DNA of 64,000 nucleotides from Paramoeba atlantica. Taxonomy: Eukaryota; Discosea. Below the pieces are notes generated by a model. It had not been told where the DNA came from. It worked only from the letters and a program-made list of their open reading frames with translations, and made no database searches. How positions within the stretch are numbered: the first letter of the stretch is position 1; every line of letters starts with the position of its first letter. Shown piece by piece: positions 30,590 through 40,843 of the stretch. The translations under genes and the position numbers were made by a program. The stretch spans positions 124,001 to 188,000 of the forward strand of contig CDRNVI010000049.1 in NCBI GenBank assembly GCA_977017575.1. Direction: 5' to 3'.

Positions 30590-30689
30590 ATAATATCCGT
30601 CTTTTTTTAGGCTTCATACTTAGCAGGATCGGGGGTGGCGCTAAAAAATTTCCTAAAACTTTCATTTTCCTATCTGCGATTTTTACTAC

Positions 30690-31025
30690 ATGAGCAAATC
30701 TGAAGAAAGCAATTCCCCTAAAAAGGCTGTGTGGCCCTCAACACAATATATTAAGAGCAAGGAGAAAGTCAAAAATATGGAACTTGAAGTTAAAAAGGCA
30801 AAAAGGTCGTTGGAGTCCGAGTACACGGATCTCGATCCCTTTTCGATCACCGTGAAATGTATTCCTGTGGAGGTGGGCAAAGAAAATTTTCGAACGTTTT
30901 TTTCGTCCTTCGGAACGATTGGCAAAATGACCCTTCTGTCTAACAAACATCTCGCCTTTGATTGTTATGAAACATTTGAACAGGCGAAACGTGCTGAACA
31001 CGCATGCCGATGCAAGTGCATCTAA
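30690..31025 (+). CDS. Small RRM-like protein
   Basis: 111 residues from ATG. The N-terminal 50 residues are charged and Lys-rich (KKAVWPSTQYIKSKEKVK). Residues about 53-105 follow an RNA-recognition motif: ITVKCIPVEVGKENFRTFFS (beta1-alpha1), FGTIGKMTLLSNKHLAFDCY (RNP1-like, with AFDCY in place of the usual GFAFV) and FEQAKRAEHA (alpha2). It stops right after the second helix, so the last strand is missing or very short. It could be a small RNA-binding protein or a truncated copy of a larger one. Confidence 0.5.
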   Translation: MSKSEESNSPKKAVWPSTQYIKSKEKVKNMELEVKKAKRSLESEYTDLDPFSITVKCIPVEVGKENFRTFFSSFGTIGKMTLLSNKHLAFDCYETFEQAKRAEHACRCKCI

Positions 31026-31979
31026 AAGGAAAAATCAAAAAGCGGTGGTAGTCTTCAACGCGAAGCGCGCAGCATGAGTAACTCATGTTACTCATTCATG
31101 TTGACAACAACCACTGCGTTTAACGAAGAGCCTAAATTAGGGGTGCGGTCGTACCTTTGGAATGGGAAAAAAAGAACTACAAGTGTAGCGCCCAAGTCAA
31201 AGAGCGCGCAAGTTATCAGGCACACATAAAAATGTATTTGTAAGAAAACTGAACGAAAAGGAGATAAATAAATGAAGATGATTGAAAAAAGGGTGCAGTA
31301 GAGCCTTAGAAAACAAAATGGAGAATTAAGGGACGGTTAATTACGGGACACTTTGGACCTGGTGGGGGATGTCCCTTAATTAACCCGTCCCGTAATAAAT
31401 GCCATGCACTGTAATGGAAAAAAGGGTTACCATAAAAGTATTAAAAAATACAGTATCATAAGAAGCTACTCAAGCGCCGATCCCGACCGATCCCACCTGA
31501 TAAGTGACAAGGCCCTCCAGGTTTCAGCCCTCTAATAAGTGTGCGGGGGGTTTAATAAAAAACGGGAGAAAGGGAATTTTTACTCAAAAGAATATGACCA
31601 CCGAAAAATCGCCGCTTCGCGGCGGGAACGCCGAATAAGACAGCGATCGGCAGAATATGGCAGAATACGGCAGAATAGTCAGTTGCCTCCCTTCTAAATT
31701 CATAGTTTATTGGTCCCCAGTTTTATTCTCTATATGACATGCGCAAACAAGCGTCACGGAGATCTTCAAAATGTAACAAAAATTAGCCCAAACGGACAAA
31801 GCAACAAAAATTTGGAAGGGGGTGACTTATCGTGTCCCGGGGTTTATGTGGGGCTCGCGGTAATTGGCTTTATTAAATTGGATTAAATTTTACGAAAATA
31901 GATAAGTTATCGAATACGCAATATTCAATATTATTTATTTTGCTTTAAAAGGTCATTATTCATTTTAGCCCACGAATGC
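31026..31979. other. Spacer with imperfect 26-bp inverted repeat
   Basis: No gene is seen. At 31325-31396 two 26-27-bp arms face each other: ATTAAGGGACGG(G)TTAATTACGGGACA and its near-complement, spaced by about 19 bases. Probably a small relic of an inverted-repeat element. Short internal repeats of GGCAGAATA(T/C) occur near 31650. Confidence 0.45.
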
Positions 31980-32618
31980 ATGGATGCAACGAAGCCTACA
32001 ATCCAATACAGTTTTTTGACAGGTAAAAAATTGCCATTGTACATATGTGAGAAACTTTCTCACGCTTTGGGGCATCGCAGCTTTACAGGTAAATTCTGGA
32101 TTACTGCAAAGCAACTTCGCAATTGCGCTCTCAAACCTCGACGTGGAGAACGTCCCATGGACATCGTTTGTCAATTTAACGATCTCAAAAATACTGTTGT
32201 GGTACAGTTCTACAATTTGGAACAACTTCATCGCGAATCCAAGGAGTCGCGATGTAATATGTTTTACAAAGTAAACAGAAACTCGGAGACTAAGAGCGAA
32301 AGCTCCGAAACGGATTCCCGCGAAGAGAAATTCTGCGTTATGCGTAGTTTTTCTTCTAAAGATTCGTTTCCCAATCCGATGCAAAAGCGTTTTCTGCAGA
32401 TGTATAAAACGCGGCAGCTAAGTTCCCCCTATTGGGTCTCTGAGGATAAGCTTCAAGTATTGGATATGTCTCCTTCGCCGAATGCCCAATGCCTCTCATA
32501 TGACAAGGCAGGGGGTACTGTACGTCGCTGGTATAACATAGATGATGTTTCTAATTTCTATTCCGTTTTTCCTCAATATCGCAATGGCGCTGGTCCTCAT
32601 TTGCTTCTCCATCCTTAG
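31980..32618 (+). CDS. ArdC-N-like (DUF1738-type) protein
   Basis: 212 residues; the ATG follows a TTTTAG acceptor. Residues about 30-80 match the layout of the ArdC N-terminal domain: FTGKFWITAKQLRNCALKPR then RGE followed by a strand and VVQFYNLEQLH, compared with the family pattern xxxWLTxxQAxxxGxxVRKGExxxxVVxxxVFNxEQ. No zinc-metalloprotease HExxH part follows, so only the ssDNA-binding-like domain is present. The C-terminal 90 residues (Ser/Pro-rich, ending GPHLLLHP) are unrecognised. ArdC proteins are plasmid anti-restriction factors; domain homologues occur in some eukaryotes including kinetoplastids. The call rests on motif pattern only. Confidence 0.45.
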   Translation: MDATKPTIQYSFLTGKKLPLYICEKLSHALGHRSFTGKFWITAKQLRNCALKPRRGERPMDIVCQFNDLKNTVVVQFYNLEQLHRESKESRCNMFYKVNRNSETKSESSETDSREEKFCVMRSFSSKDSFPNPMQKRFLQMYKTRQLSSPYWVSEDKLQVLDMSPSPNAQCLSYDKAGGTVRRWYNIDDVSNFYSVFPQYRNGAGPHLLLHP

Positions 32619-32711
32619 TGAGGATTCCTCACAAAGACGAGAATATTCCAAACGCTTAACATTGTAGTAATCTCTTTTCTCATTCCATTCTTTCTAATCT
32701 TTCAGCACAAA

Positions 32712-32915
32712 ATGATCATTCACAATCACGTAACAATTCATTTGGAAAAAACATTACAGGATGCGATTTGCCTCTACCATGATTACAAAAGCACTAGAAT
32801 CACACCTTGCCCTCTTGCCTACTATTTTGACACCCCTTTTATCTGGCCAGTACTATCATTTCGCGGAACTTTATCTCAAACGATCGTAGACTTCCTACCG
32901 TATACCCCCCAGTAA
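32712..32915 (+). CDS. Short ORF ending inside a MITE tip
   Basis: 67 codons. The ATG sits 7 bases after a strong pyrimidine-tract acceptor (TTCTTTCTAATCTTTCAG). The stop codon is supplied by the CCCCCCAGTAA tip of the element starting at 32905, so the original reading frame probably ran further. No recognisable domain. It could be a truncated gene or a chance ORF. Confidence 0.25.
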   Translation: MIIHNHVTIHLEKTLQDAICLYHDYKSTRITPCPLAYYFDTPFIWPVLSFRGTLSQTIVDFLPYTPQ

Positions 32916-33240
32916 GAGAATGGGTTTTGGGTCGAAATGGCCAAATCTCTCATACTGGGGGGGTATGCTTTTTTGGCCAGTTTCCTCTTTTCTCTCAACT
33001 TTTTTGACTATTTTTCCATTTTTTCTTGTGAAAACGTGTTAAAACGCTTCTTTGGGTTACCCCCGAGGCACCCAATATGCAGACACCCACCCCCTACCCC
33101 CTATACGCCTCCTGTGGGGCTCCCGAGCCAAATCTCTCTTACTGGGGGTCAGCCCAAAAAGGGCCAAATCTCTCTTACTGGGGAGTACCTTACTGGGGGG
33201 GTATACAGTAGTATGATACCCCCCAGTAAGAGAGCTTCGG
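32905..33240. mobile_element. Cluster of CCCCCCAGTAAGAG-ended MITEs
   Basis: Inverted tips CCCCCCAGTAAGAGA / TCTC(A/T)TACTGGGGGGG recur several times. A + tip lies at 32905, minus tips end at 32963, about 33153, about 33184 and 33201, and another + tip starts at 33219. TA flanks the tips at 32903, 32964, 33202 and 33217, as for Tc1/mariner targets. The shortest pair (32905-32963) spans 59 bp. The arrangement suggests several insertions of a non-autonomous family on top of each other. No transposase is encoded. Confidence 0.7.
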
Positions 33241-34148
33241 CCCTTTTTGGGTTTACACGCAGTAAGACTCTTACTCTCTTAAAGAGAGATTTGGCTCCGA
33301 AATCTGACTGGTTCGGGAGGCCTCTTGACTGGCCTTGTAGTTGTCCTGACATTCTTGGACATCCTGGTTCCTGAGGCCCAGAGGTATGAAAAACGAAAGA
33401 AAAAACGTACTGCAGGCGCTCCCTAGTTATCTGTCACACGGCACCCCGCTTAGTTATCTGTCACTTTTTGGTCCTAAATTTTTTCCCGTCGCCCACTATC
33501 CCCTGTAGTTACAGTATCTGTCAGTATACATTACATTAGTGTAACATTACATTAGTGTGTACATTACATTACACATTACAGTATCTGTACAGTATCTGTC
33601 ACACGTCATCCCCCCGCTAGTTAACTGTGATTTTTTTCGTCATGTTTAAAAAACAAACGAATCTTTTACTTGCTTTCTTTTCAGTCTGAAAATGAATGGT
33701 CCTGTGTAGGAAGAAATGAAAGGGAAGACCACAAGGAGGTCCCAACCATATTTCCCCATTACGCACTCACATCAGGAGTGGTAAATTTTACAAATGTCTA
33801 CTCCCGTAGTCTACTCCTTCCTCGGAGTACTATCAAGTACATGTGCAGATAAACATGAACTAAACGCAATGAGCTGACAAAACGAAATAACAAAAACATT
33901 GAAAAATAATTCTGGCGCAGCTTCGCGCCGCAGCCAACCCCAAAAAAAAGGACTCTTAGGTAGGGGGTACAGTACTAAACAAAGGAATCCGAAAAACATT
34001 TTTTACTAAAATATGGCAAGCATTTTCACAACATTTTTCAGTTTAAAGCAATTATCGTACAGTTCTGCACTGTATGTCTATGAATTTCAATGTCGTTATG
34101 ACTTAACCAGCCATACCCACGTGCAACCCCAACCACCCTCCCTCAACC
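33241..34148. other. Spacer with short simple repeats
   Basis: Contains repeated ACATTAC and ACAGTATCTGTCA units (about 33500-33605) and AT-rich sequence. Two 60-codon ORFs have no support. A CCAACCACCCTCCCTCAACC tract directly precedes the next gene. Confidence 0.4.
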
Positions 34149-35417
34149 ATGCATCACAACACCTTACCCATCCGCAAATCCGCAACCTATGAGGCCTCTC
34201 ATCTGCTTGCCGCTCAAAGCATTTGGAATCTTCACTTCTCCTCCTCTAAACACATCCTGCGTGACACGCCCACTTTTGCGAAATCTCATCCCGCGATCCC
34301 GATCTTCCGCATCCTCTCTCTCAAGGGGGAAATCCCTTCCTCTCTTCAAGCCCCCTTTCAGCGTAGATTAAATGACCATGCAGCCATGACGGCGTATAGA
34401 ACCATGGTAGTACTACGATGTCTCGATGCCTACCTCTTAGAGAGTCAACGACAGGGGCGGATCTCGTTTTACTTAACCCATACAGGGGAAGAGGGGCTGC
34501 AGGTCGGCAGCGCGGCAGCGTTGGACCCGACCGATGTGATTTATGGACAGTACCGGGAGCTCGGGGTTCTGTTATCTCGGGGTTACACTTTGGAGGAGGT
34601 GATTGCACAATGCATGGGATCGGTGAAAGATAAAGGAAAGGGACGACAAATGCCGGTGCACTACGGCAGTGATAAATTGCGTTACCACACGGTGTCCTCT
34701 CCTTTAGGGACGCAACTGCCCCAGGCCGCGGGGTGCGGGTATGGGCTTCGTATGGAGAAAGGGCCCGGGAGGGTATGTGTGTGCTATTTCGGAGATGGGG
34801 CAGCCTCGGAGGGGGACTTTCATGCGGCCCTGAATATGGCGGCTACCTTGCGCTGTCGGACGATATTCTTCTGCCGCAACAATGGATATGCGATATCTAC
34901 GCCCTGCGTTGAGCAGTACGCTGGAGACGGTATCGGTTGCCGGGGGAGTAGCTATGGAATTCCTTCCATACGGGTAGATGGCAACGATGTTCTTGCCGTT
35001 TTTGAGGCAACGCGACAAGCTCGTAAGCTTTGCATAGAAGAGAACAAACCTGTACTTATTGAAGCGCTTACGTATCGTGAAGGACACCATAGTAGTTCCG
35101 ATGACTCTTCGTGTTACCGAAATAACCAAGAGATGCAGGAGAAGGCTAAAAAGGCATTGGGTGACCCTATTCAACGGTTTGAAAAATACTTAGAGGGTAG
35201 AAATTTATGGAATCCCGAGTTGAAAGATGTATTCTTGCAAAATACGCGTCAATCTATCCTTAAGCTTTTACATAAACACGAAAATTTACCTAAACTCTCT
35301 CCAGTGAGCTTGCTTGATGATGTTTATGACGTGAAATCCCCTCATTTACAAACGCAGCAACAAGAACTCGATGTTTATCTTCAAAAATATCATAAAACGA
35401 ATAATGAATTGACATGA
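34149..35417 (+). CDS. BCKDHA: 2-oxoisovalerate dehydrogenase (branched-chain ketoacid) E1 alpha
   Basis: 422 residues from ATG. The N-terminal 45 residues (basic, Ser-rich, almost free of acidic residues) fit a mitochondrial presequence. Diagnostic stretches: ISFYLTHTGEEGLQVGSAAA, GQYRELGVLLSRGYTLEEV, KGKGRQMPVHYG and SSPLGTQLPQAAGCGYGL. The thiamine-diphosphate motif runs from GDGAASEGDFHAALN (G215) to RNNGYAIST. GHHSSSDDSS carries the regulatory serine-loop pattern of the branched-chain rather than the pyruvate enzyme. Role: oxidative decarboxylation of ketoacids from Leu, Ile and Val together with E1 beta. The coding strand shifts from C-rich to G-rich near 34450. Confidence 0.93.
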   Translation: MHHNTLPIRKSATYEASHLLAAQSIWNLHFSSSKHILRDTPTFAKSHPAIPIFRILSLKGEIPSSLQAPFQRRLNDHAAMTAYRTMVVLRCLDAYLLESQRQGRISFYLTHTGEEGLQVGSAAALDPTDVIYGQYRELGVLLSRGYTLEEVIAQCMGSVKDKGKGRQMPVHYGSDKLRYHTVSSPLGTQLPQAAGCGYGLRMEKGPGRVCVCYFGDGAASEGDFHAALNMAATLRCRTIFFCRNNGYAISTPCVEQYAGDGIGCRGSSYGIPSIRVDGNDVLAVFEATRQARKLCIEENKPVLIEALTYREGHHSSSDDSSCYRNNQEMQEKAKKALGDPIQRFEKYLEGRNLWNPELKDVFLQNTRQSILKLLHKHENLPKLSPVSLLDDVYDVKSPHLQTQQQELDVYLQKYHKTNNELT

Positions 35418-35607
35418 TTCCATCAAGCATAACTTCTTTTTAACGAAGGATGTACCGCAGCCCCATCTCGTAGCATGACAAAAGGTACAATTGTTTGAGT
35501 GATGTCTTTTGACCCACGCCTTTTCTTTGGTACATGTCTTTGTTTCTCCATGTACAATGTTGTGTTTAGCTCGCTGATCTCAAAATCGTAGATAGATATT
35601 TGCAGAA

Positions 35608-36546
35608 ATGTTGCAGGATATGATTGGAAACGGGGGCGTTGACCCAATGAAAGTATTTATTTCTCTTCCAGTGGCACCAATCGTACGGGCCATTGCGCTA
35701 CAACAGGCTGCTCACGTGATAGGCGCTGTATTGTGTGGTGCCTTCATGCAGCACAGTCTATTCTTACTGGTACCAAAGTTTTTACGGTGGGTGTCAAAGT
35801 TTCAATTATTGGAGAATGTTCAAAAATGGCTTTTCACGACTGAAACGAATCTCTCTGTTTCGGGGCCCACTGCAAATGATGTTTACAAGCATGGTAGGCA
35901 AGAATCTGTAAATATTGAGTTGATGTGTCATCGAAAAATGTATAGGTGGTGGACCGACAATGCAATACATGTTGGTAAGATTCAGTTATATCGGATGGGA
36001 ACGGAACTTACGATCTGTGCTTTGCTCCAAATGTTTTTATCTCCTGTGGTTCCTGGGCTGGAGGCAAACGACGTGGAGTCATCACTGTCAGCATATCAGA
36101 TGTGGATCCTCGGTCGGGCGTTTGAAGCACACTGGCTGCAGTGTATGTTTCATCTCCCAGACGTTATCGCATGCCGTGGTTCTTCCGTGTATATCCCATG
36201 GAGCACTTGTATTTCCCTGCAAGGGTCGCTTTCGATTTCGCAGGCCACGGCACTTCACACAATACAAGCGTTATCCGAGGAATCATTGCGTATTTTAACT
36301 ACAATATCAACGCTTGGAGTACACGGGGGCCTTTTACTTTGTGTGTTCTCTTCAATCCTGCGGACTTTTTCGATCACACACGGTGGACGGTTCATATACA
36401 ATCATCCTGATGCATTCAAACATATACTTGGCGTATGTCGTCAGGAACGGGGAAAGGCCTATTTATCTTCCTTGTTCAGTTATTTAATGACGCGAAGTGG
36501 GGCGGAAGTGAGTCGCGATTCAAGTGGTTGCATAACGTCTAGATGA
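35608..36546 (+). CDS. Putative multi-pass membrane protein, unrecognised
   Basis: 312 residues; the ATG lies 3 bases after TTTGCAG. Hydrophobic segments occur at about 20-65 (IVRAIALQQAAHVIGAVLCG, FMQHSLFLLVPKFLRWV), 130-150 (ICALLQMFLSPVVPGL) and 235-260 (LGVHGGLLLCVFSSIL). Aromatic and His-rich loops lie between them (MYRWWTDNAIHVGKIQLYRM). No family motif recognised. It sits between two mitochondrial enzyme genes, which may hint at the organelle but proves nothing. Confidence 0.6.
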   Translation: MLQDMIGNGGVDPMKVFISLPVAPIVRAIALQQAAHVIGAVLCGAFMQHSLFLLVPKFLRWVSKFQLLENVQKWLFTTETNLSVSGPTANDVYKHGRQESVNIELMCHRKMYRWWTDNAIHVGKIQLYRMGTELTICALLQMFLSPVVPGLEANDVESSLSAYQMWILGRAFEAHWLQCMFHLPDVIACRGSSVYIPWSTCISLQGSLSISQATALHTIQALSEESLRILTTISTLGVHGGLLLCVFSSILRTFSITHGGRFIYNHPDAFKHILGVCRQERGKAYLSSLFSYLMTRSGAEVSRDSSGCITSR

Positions 36547-36882
36547 TAAAAGCCGATATAATTTAGGTGTAGATAAACGTGCACAGCTTCACAGGGGCTC
36601 ACAAACTAACATTACTTTTCTCGAACGGTATTTTTTTTCAACAGTACTTCTCTCGAAAAGTAAAAGCAAATTCTTTTAATGATTAAATTTTTTGAACGCA
36701 GCAGAGCAATTCTTCTAACCCGGGGTGGGGGATACTATTTAAATGTTTTTTTTTAAATTAAATTAAATTAAATATTTAAATTAACTTTAAGATATAAATT
36801 GCAGGTTAATATTTTGATTTTATTTAGATATTCTCTAAATTACATTAACATTCTAAGTTACTTTAAGAGTTTGTACTATCAA
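36547..36882. promoter_or_regulatory. AT-rich spacer before fumarase
   Basis: Contains TTTAAATTAAATTAAATTAAA repeats (about 36750-36785). A segment at 36697 (GAACGCAGCAGAGCAATTCT) resembles GAGCGCAACAGAGCTATTTT at 39784, just before the third LRR gene. Its role is unknown. Confidence 0.35.
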
Positions 36883-38538
36883 ATGGTTCAGCGTAGTCTT
36901 CGCACGCTTCAAGCCGTCTCAGCCCCTGCGTTTGCTTACACTCCAATCTTTCCATGTGTACCGGAAGCTCCGTACCGTCTTATTTCTCGCAATCATGTCA
37001 AAACCCACTCCATTCAGGGGCGTGAAATTCTGGAAATCGAGCCACAGGGTTTGAGTTTGCTCGCCGCAACGGCTTTTAGCGACATGGCTCACCTCTTGCG
37101 GCCGGGACACCTTCAACAATTACGTCGCATCTTGGATGATCCTGAAGCGAGTGACAACGATCACTTTGTGGCACTTCAAATGCTAAAGAATGCAAATATC
37201 GCCGCTGGTCGTATACTACCAGGATGTCAGGATACGGGAACCGCCATTGTGGCAGGCTACAAGGGACAGCACGTGTGGACGAATGAAAATGACGAAGAGA
37301 GCCTCTCCCTGGGCATTTTCAAGACGTACACGGAGACGAACTTGCGGTACTCTCAGTTGGCTCCCTTGACAATGTATCAAGAAAAAAATACAGGAACCAA
37401 CCTTCCCGCTCAGATTGATTTGTATGCAACGAAAGGAAATGAGTATCACTTCCTGTTTGTAGCAAAAGGGGGAGGAAGCGCGAACAAAAGCTTTCTGTTT
37501 CAGGAGACCAAGGCGTTGCTTAATCCCCAAAGTCTACATCGATTCCTCAAGGAGAAGCTCGCATGTTTTGGTACCGCGGCCTGTCCGCCCTACCATGTGG
37601 CCGTGGTAATCGGCGGCACCAGCGCAGAAATGACCTTAAAAACCGTCAAATACGCCAGTTGTCGGTACTACGACAACCTCCCCACCAAAGGTTCCCCCCT
37701 CGGCCACGCCTACCGCGACCTTGAAATGGAAAAAGAAGTTCTTGAAATATGCCAAAAAATTGGTCTCGGGGCCCAATTCGGGGGGAAATACTACGCCCAC
37801 GACGTCCGTGTACTCCGTCTCCCCCGTCACGGTGCCTCCTGTCCCATCGGCATCGGTGTCTCCTGCTCCGCGGACCGTCAAGTCCTTGGCAAAATCACCC
37901 CCGACGGGATCTTCCTCGAACAGCTCGAGACCAACCCGGCACAGTATCTCCCCGAGGTCACGGAATCCGACCTCCTGCGAACCCCCGCAATCGAGATTAA
38001 CCTGAACCAACCCATGGACACGCTCCGGGATCAGCTCTCCACACTTCCCATCCAGACCCGACTACGGCTCACGGGGACGCTAATCGTTGCACGGGACACC
38101 GCGCACGCCAGGCTACGGGAAATCTTACTCTCCGGTCAGCCGCTGCCGGATTACTTCAAGGACCACGCGGTTTACTACGCCGGCCCGGCCAAGTGCCCCG
38201 CAGGGTACCCCAGCGGTTCGTTTGGCCCCACCACAGCCGGGCGAATGGACCAATTTGTGGATTTGTTTCAAAAAGCGGGGGGGTCGTTTGTGATGCTAGC
38301 AAAGGGCAACCGAAGCAAGGAGGTCACAAAGGCGTGTAAGGAGAATAAAGGGTTTTACCTCGGAAGTATTGGAGGCCCAGCGGCGGTGCTCGCGACGGAG
38401 TCCATTAAGAAGGTGGAGGTGGTGGATTTTCCCGAGCTCGGGATGGAGGCGGTGTGGAGGATTGAGGTGGTGGATTTTCCAGCGTTTCTGGTCGTGGATG
38501 ATAAGGGGAATGATTTTTTTACGAAAATTATGGCATGA
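36883..38538 (+). CDS. FH: Class I fumarate hydratase (4Fe-4S), probably mitochondrial
   Basis: 551 residues from the ATG at 36883. The start [19 protein letters not shown] is a plausible mitochondrial targeting peptide (Arg, Ser, no acids). Class I features: [11 protein letters not shown] with the first cluster cysteine, [50 protein letters not shown], and the beta-domain [20 protein letters not shown] with [16 protein letters not shown] and KGNRS. Length and layout match the kinetoplastid class I fumarases (mitochondrial and glycosomal/cytosolic forms). It hydrates fumarate to malate. Coding-strand bias turns from C-rich (37650-38050) to G-rich (38360-38500). Complete. Confidence 0.94.
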   Translation: MVQRSLRTLQAVSAPAFAYTPIFPCVPEAPYRLISRNHVKTHSIQGREILEIEPQGLSLLAATAFSDMAHLLRPGHLQQLRRILDDPEASDNDHFVALQMLKNANIAAGRILPGCQDTGTAIVAGYKGQHVWTNENDEESLSLGIFKTYTETNLRYSQLAPLTMYQEKNTGTNLPAQIDLYATKGNEYHFLFVAKGGGSANKSFLFQETKALLNPQSLHRFLKEKLACFGTAACPPYHVAVVIGGTSAEMTLKTVKYASCRYYDNLPTKGSPLGHAYRDLEMEKEVLEICQKIGLGAQFGGKYYAHDVRVLRLPRHGASCPIGIGVSCSADRQVLGKITPDGIFLEQLETNPAQYLPEVTESDLLRTPAIEINLNQPMDTLRDQLSTLPIQTRLRLTGTLIVARDTAHARLREILLSGQPLPDYFKDHAVYYAGPAKCPAGYPSGSFGPTTAGRMDQFVDLFQKAGGSFVMLAKGNRSKEVTKACKENKGFYLGSIGGPAAVLATESIKKVEVVDFPELGMEAVWRIEVVDFPAFLVVDDKGNDFFTKIMA

Positions 38539-38767
38539 GGAGGTGAGTTGTGTAAAAGACGTGAGTTGTGAAAGCTGGGGAAAGAACACTGGGCGCGAGG
38601 TAAATCTGTGCGATACTGTACATAGGGGGTACTTTATCTGGATGTCTTGTGGAGTATTACAAAGCGAAGCACAAATCTTGGTATGTCGGGTTTACTGATT
38701 AGAGGTATTTGTGAGATATTCATGCATAACCCATCTTTATGAAGTATTCATAAATAACCCATTTTCT

Positions 38768-38804
38768 GTTCATAGACGCATGTTTGCAATAGAAATCACA
38801 TCAT
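38768..38804 (+). repeat. Dispersed 37-bp repeat, copy 1
   Basis: GTTCATAGACGCATGTTTGC and the following 17 bases match 40844-40880 at 31 of 37 positions in the same orientation. Origin unknown; it may mark a duplicated spacer flanking the third LRR gene. Confidence 0.55.
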
Positions 38805-38959
38805 TTTCGGAAATAGCTAGTATAGTTTGCAAAGTAGGTTCACATCACATCAACTTACCACGCTCTTCCCTTTCTTATCTTTCGCAATCACACTTACAAT
38901 TTCTTTTTCTTTTGCAACCTCTTTTTCTGCACTTAATACTTGACTTTCTTCTCATGTCC

Positions 38960-39700
38960 TCCCGCACCCATACCATCTTTTGCCAATTTGCTCGTATGCT
39001 TCGGACGTTATCCCGTTGAAAATTCGGTAGATGCTTCTTCAGGTCAAGGCCTTGTAAAAGAAGCCTTGGGAAGAATTTCCCAAGTTCCCGCGAAGAATGC
39101 GAACATGTTGTTCTGCATTCATGTTCCCATAGACTAGAACCATCTTTTTCCACAGGTACCATCCAGCATCATAACATGGTGGAGCCCCCCGTACTTTATA
39201 GTCCCAGGAGTCGTTCACCCACTTAATCCTTCTCTGGGGGACTTGTGCACCCAGTTGTTCCTAACATTCACAAAACCGAAAAGTTTCGTCTCGTCCGAAC
39301 ATAGCACCCAGGACCAATCTGCGAAGGTCCAATGAGGGAGTCAAATGGCAAACTTCAATCTAGGTTCCTTATCGTCGGGTCACCTTTGTCTTCGTGACAC
39401 GCTTACGGGCTCGCAGTCCCTTTGAGCGCAGAGCAATGCGGACTGACTGGGGGATAAGTGAACTACGTTCTTCATGCGACCTCCTGCTTACAGCACCGAC
39501 ATTTTTTTTCACCACATGTGATCAGACGTTTCATGCGTCGCGGGCATGTGTCTGTGATCTTGCAGCGGCGTCCGCTTTCTGAATTATCTCTTCATGAATG
39601 GTGCGTTTTTCTCGCTTTGGAAAAAATTTCTGGGATGAGCTTGTGCTCGCCCGCAACTTTAGGACATACTTTCCTGATTTAAAAACCCAATTTTAAACGA
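38960..39700 (-). pseudogene. Decayed Tc1-like transposase
   Basis: On the minus strand, fragments in changing frames follow the Tc1 order: IALRSKGLRARKRVTKTKVT (end of the helix-turn-helix region), WVLCSDETKLFGFVN (first catalytic Asp), NNWVHKSP, GGLHHVMMLDG, GNMNAEQHVRILRGNLG and finally FQRDNVRSIRANW (second Asp region). Several frameshifts and stops break it, and the third acidic region is not found. No terminal inverted repeats could be paired. An old, inactive copy. Confidence 0.7.
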
Positions 39701-39834
39701 AAACTACTCAAACGACAAATCTCTTCAATTAAAAAACGATAAATCTCCTTCTGTGCATAATTTTTCAATAAGTTAACTTTTCGAGCGCAACAGAGCTATT
39801 TTTCTACATCTTATTTGTTGCATTGATCGCGATA

Positions 39835-40683
39835 ATGTTGGTTACCAGCGCGTTGCATAATGTTTGCTTTGCCGATATGCCAACGGCAAAACAAGCAAAC
39901 CGTCCGAATAAAGTACGAGGAACTGACCTTCCGCAAGAATATGAACTGGCTCGATTCACTGCAGACATTGTAAATCCGCATCCTTCATGGATCACATCAA
40001 TCCCTGCGTGTGAATGGCATGCTGTGCTCTGTAACGAAAAACGTGATGTGATCACTATAAATTGGGATAGCATGGGTCTAGCAGGATCACTGCGCTGGGA
40101 CTCGATATGTCGCACATTGAGTGCATTGTCGGTGGATTATTACCCAAGCAGTGGTCAACATCCTAATCGACTTACAGGAAAGGTAACGTTTGATCATTTT
40201 CCATCTCAAGTTACCTTTCTAGGATTATCACACAATTTGTTTAGCGGTGAATTGCATTTAGAGTACTTGCCACAATTGCTACGTGATTTCTATTCCACAG
40301 AAAACCAATTTGAAGGCAAGGTTGATTTATGTCACCTTCCCTCGAGTCTGGTAGAACTTTTCATTGATCGAAATAATCTCTCTGGAAACATCGACCTTGG
40401 AAGCTTGCCGCGGATCATCGAATATCTTAACTTTTCCCACAACAAATTCACTGGGATCCTTGATCTGCGGCATTTGCCCTCAACAATTCAGTTTCTTAGC
40501 TGTAACGACAACTTTTTCGTTGGTACATTACTACTTGATTGTCTTCCTAATGCACTACAAGATCTAGATGTACATAACAACTCAGAACTCTGTGGTACTG
40601 TCAAAATGTCAGTCTTTAACAGCTGCCCAAGCTTTACGCAGGTTCACGTGACAGGTACGAAGATCTGCCTAAGATATTTATGA
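39835..40683 (+). CDS. Leucine-rich repeat protein 3, with possible signal peptide
   Basis: 282 residues from the ATG at 39835. MLVTSALHNVCFADMPT is a weak signal-peptide-like start. The shared N-cap follows (YELARFTADIV, CEWHAVLCNEKRDVITINWD). Seven repeats come next (for example FPSQVTFLGLSHNLFSGEL, LPSSLVELFIDRNNLSGNI, LPRIIEYLNFSHNKFTGIL). A C-terminal cap-like segment contains paired cysteines (SELCGTVKM ... NSCPSFTQV ... TKICLRYL). The Cys-bearing ends fit a secreted or surface protein. It is the most complete of the three LRR genes here. Confidence 0.82.
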   Translation: MLVTSALHNVCFADMPTAKQANRPNKVRGTDLPQEYELARFTADIVNPHPSWITSIPACEWHAVLCNEKRDVITINWDSMGLAGSLRWDSICRTLSALSVDYYPSSGQHPNRLTGKVTFDHFPSQVTFLGLSHNLFSGELHLEYLPQLLRDFYSTENQFEGKVDLCHLPSSLVELFIDRNNLSGNIDLGSLPRIIEYLNFSHNKFTGILDLRHLPSTIQFLSCNDNFFVGTLLLDCLPNALQDLDVHNNSELCGTVKMSVFNSCPSFTQVHVTGTKICLRYL

Positions 40684-40843
40684 TATTACACGCTTTCTAT
40701 GGGTTGCTTCTTATTGTAAGGTCACCTCGTGGAATATGTCTAAACGAACGGCATTATTCGTTGTGTTTGGAGAAAGAATACGTTCTTAATCGAAAACTCT
40801 TTTTCATCGATAAGATTAATTATTTATTGAAATCTCATATTCG

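Noticed and set aside
32937-33374. 145-codon ORF in the MITE cluster
   Set aside because: Composed of repeated MITE tips; no independent protein-like signal.
36141-36410. Overlapping plus-strand ORFs within the membrane protein gene at 35.6 kb
   Set aside because: Alternative frames of the longer ATG-initiated ORF with no motifs.
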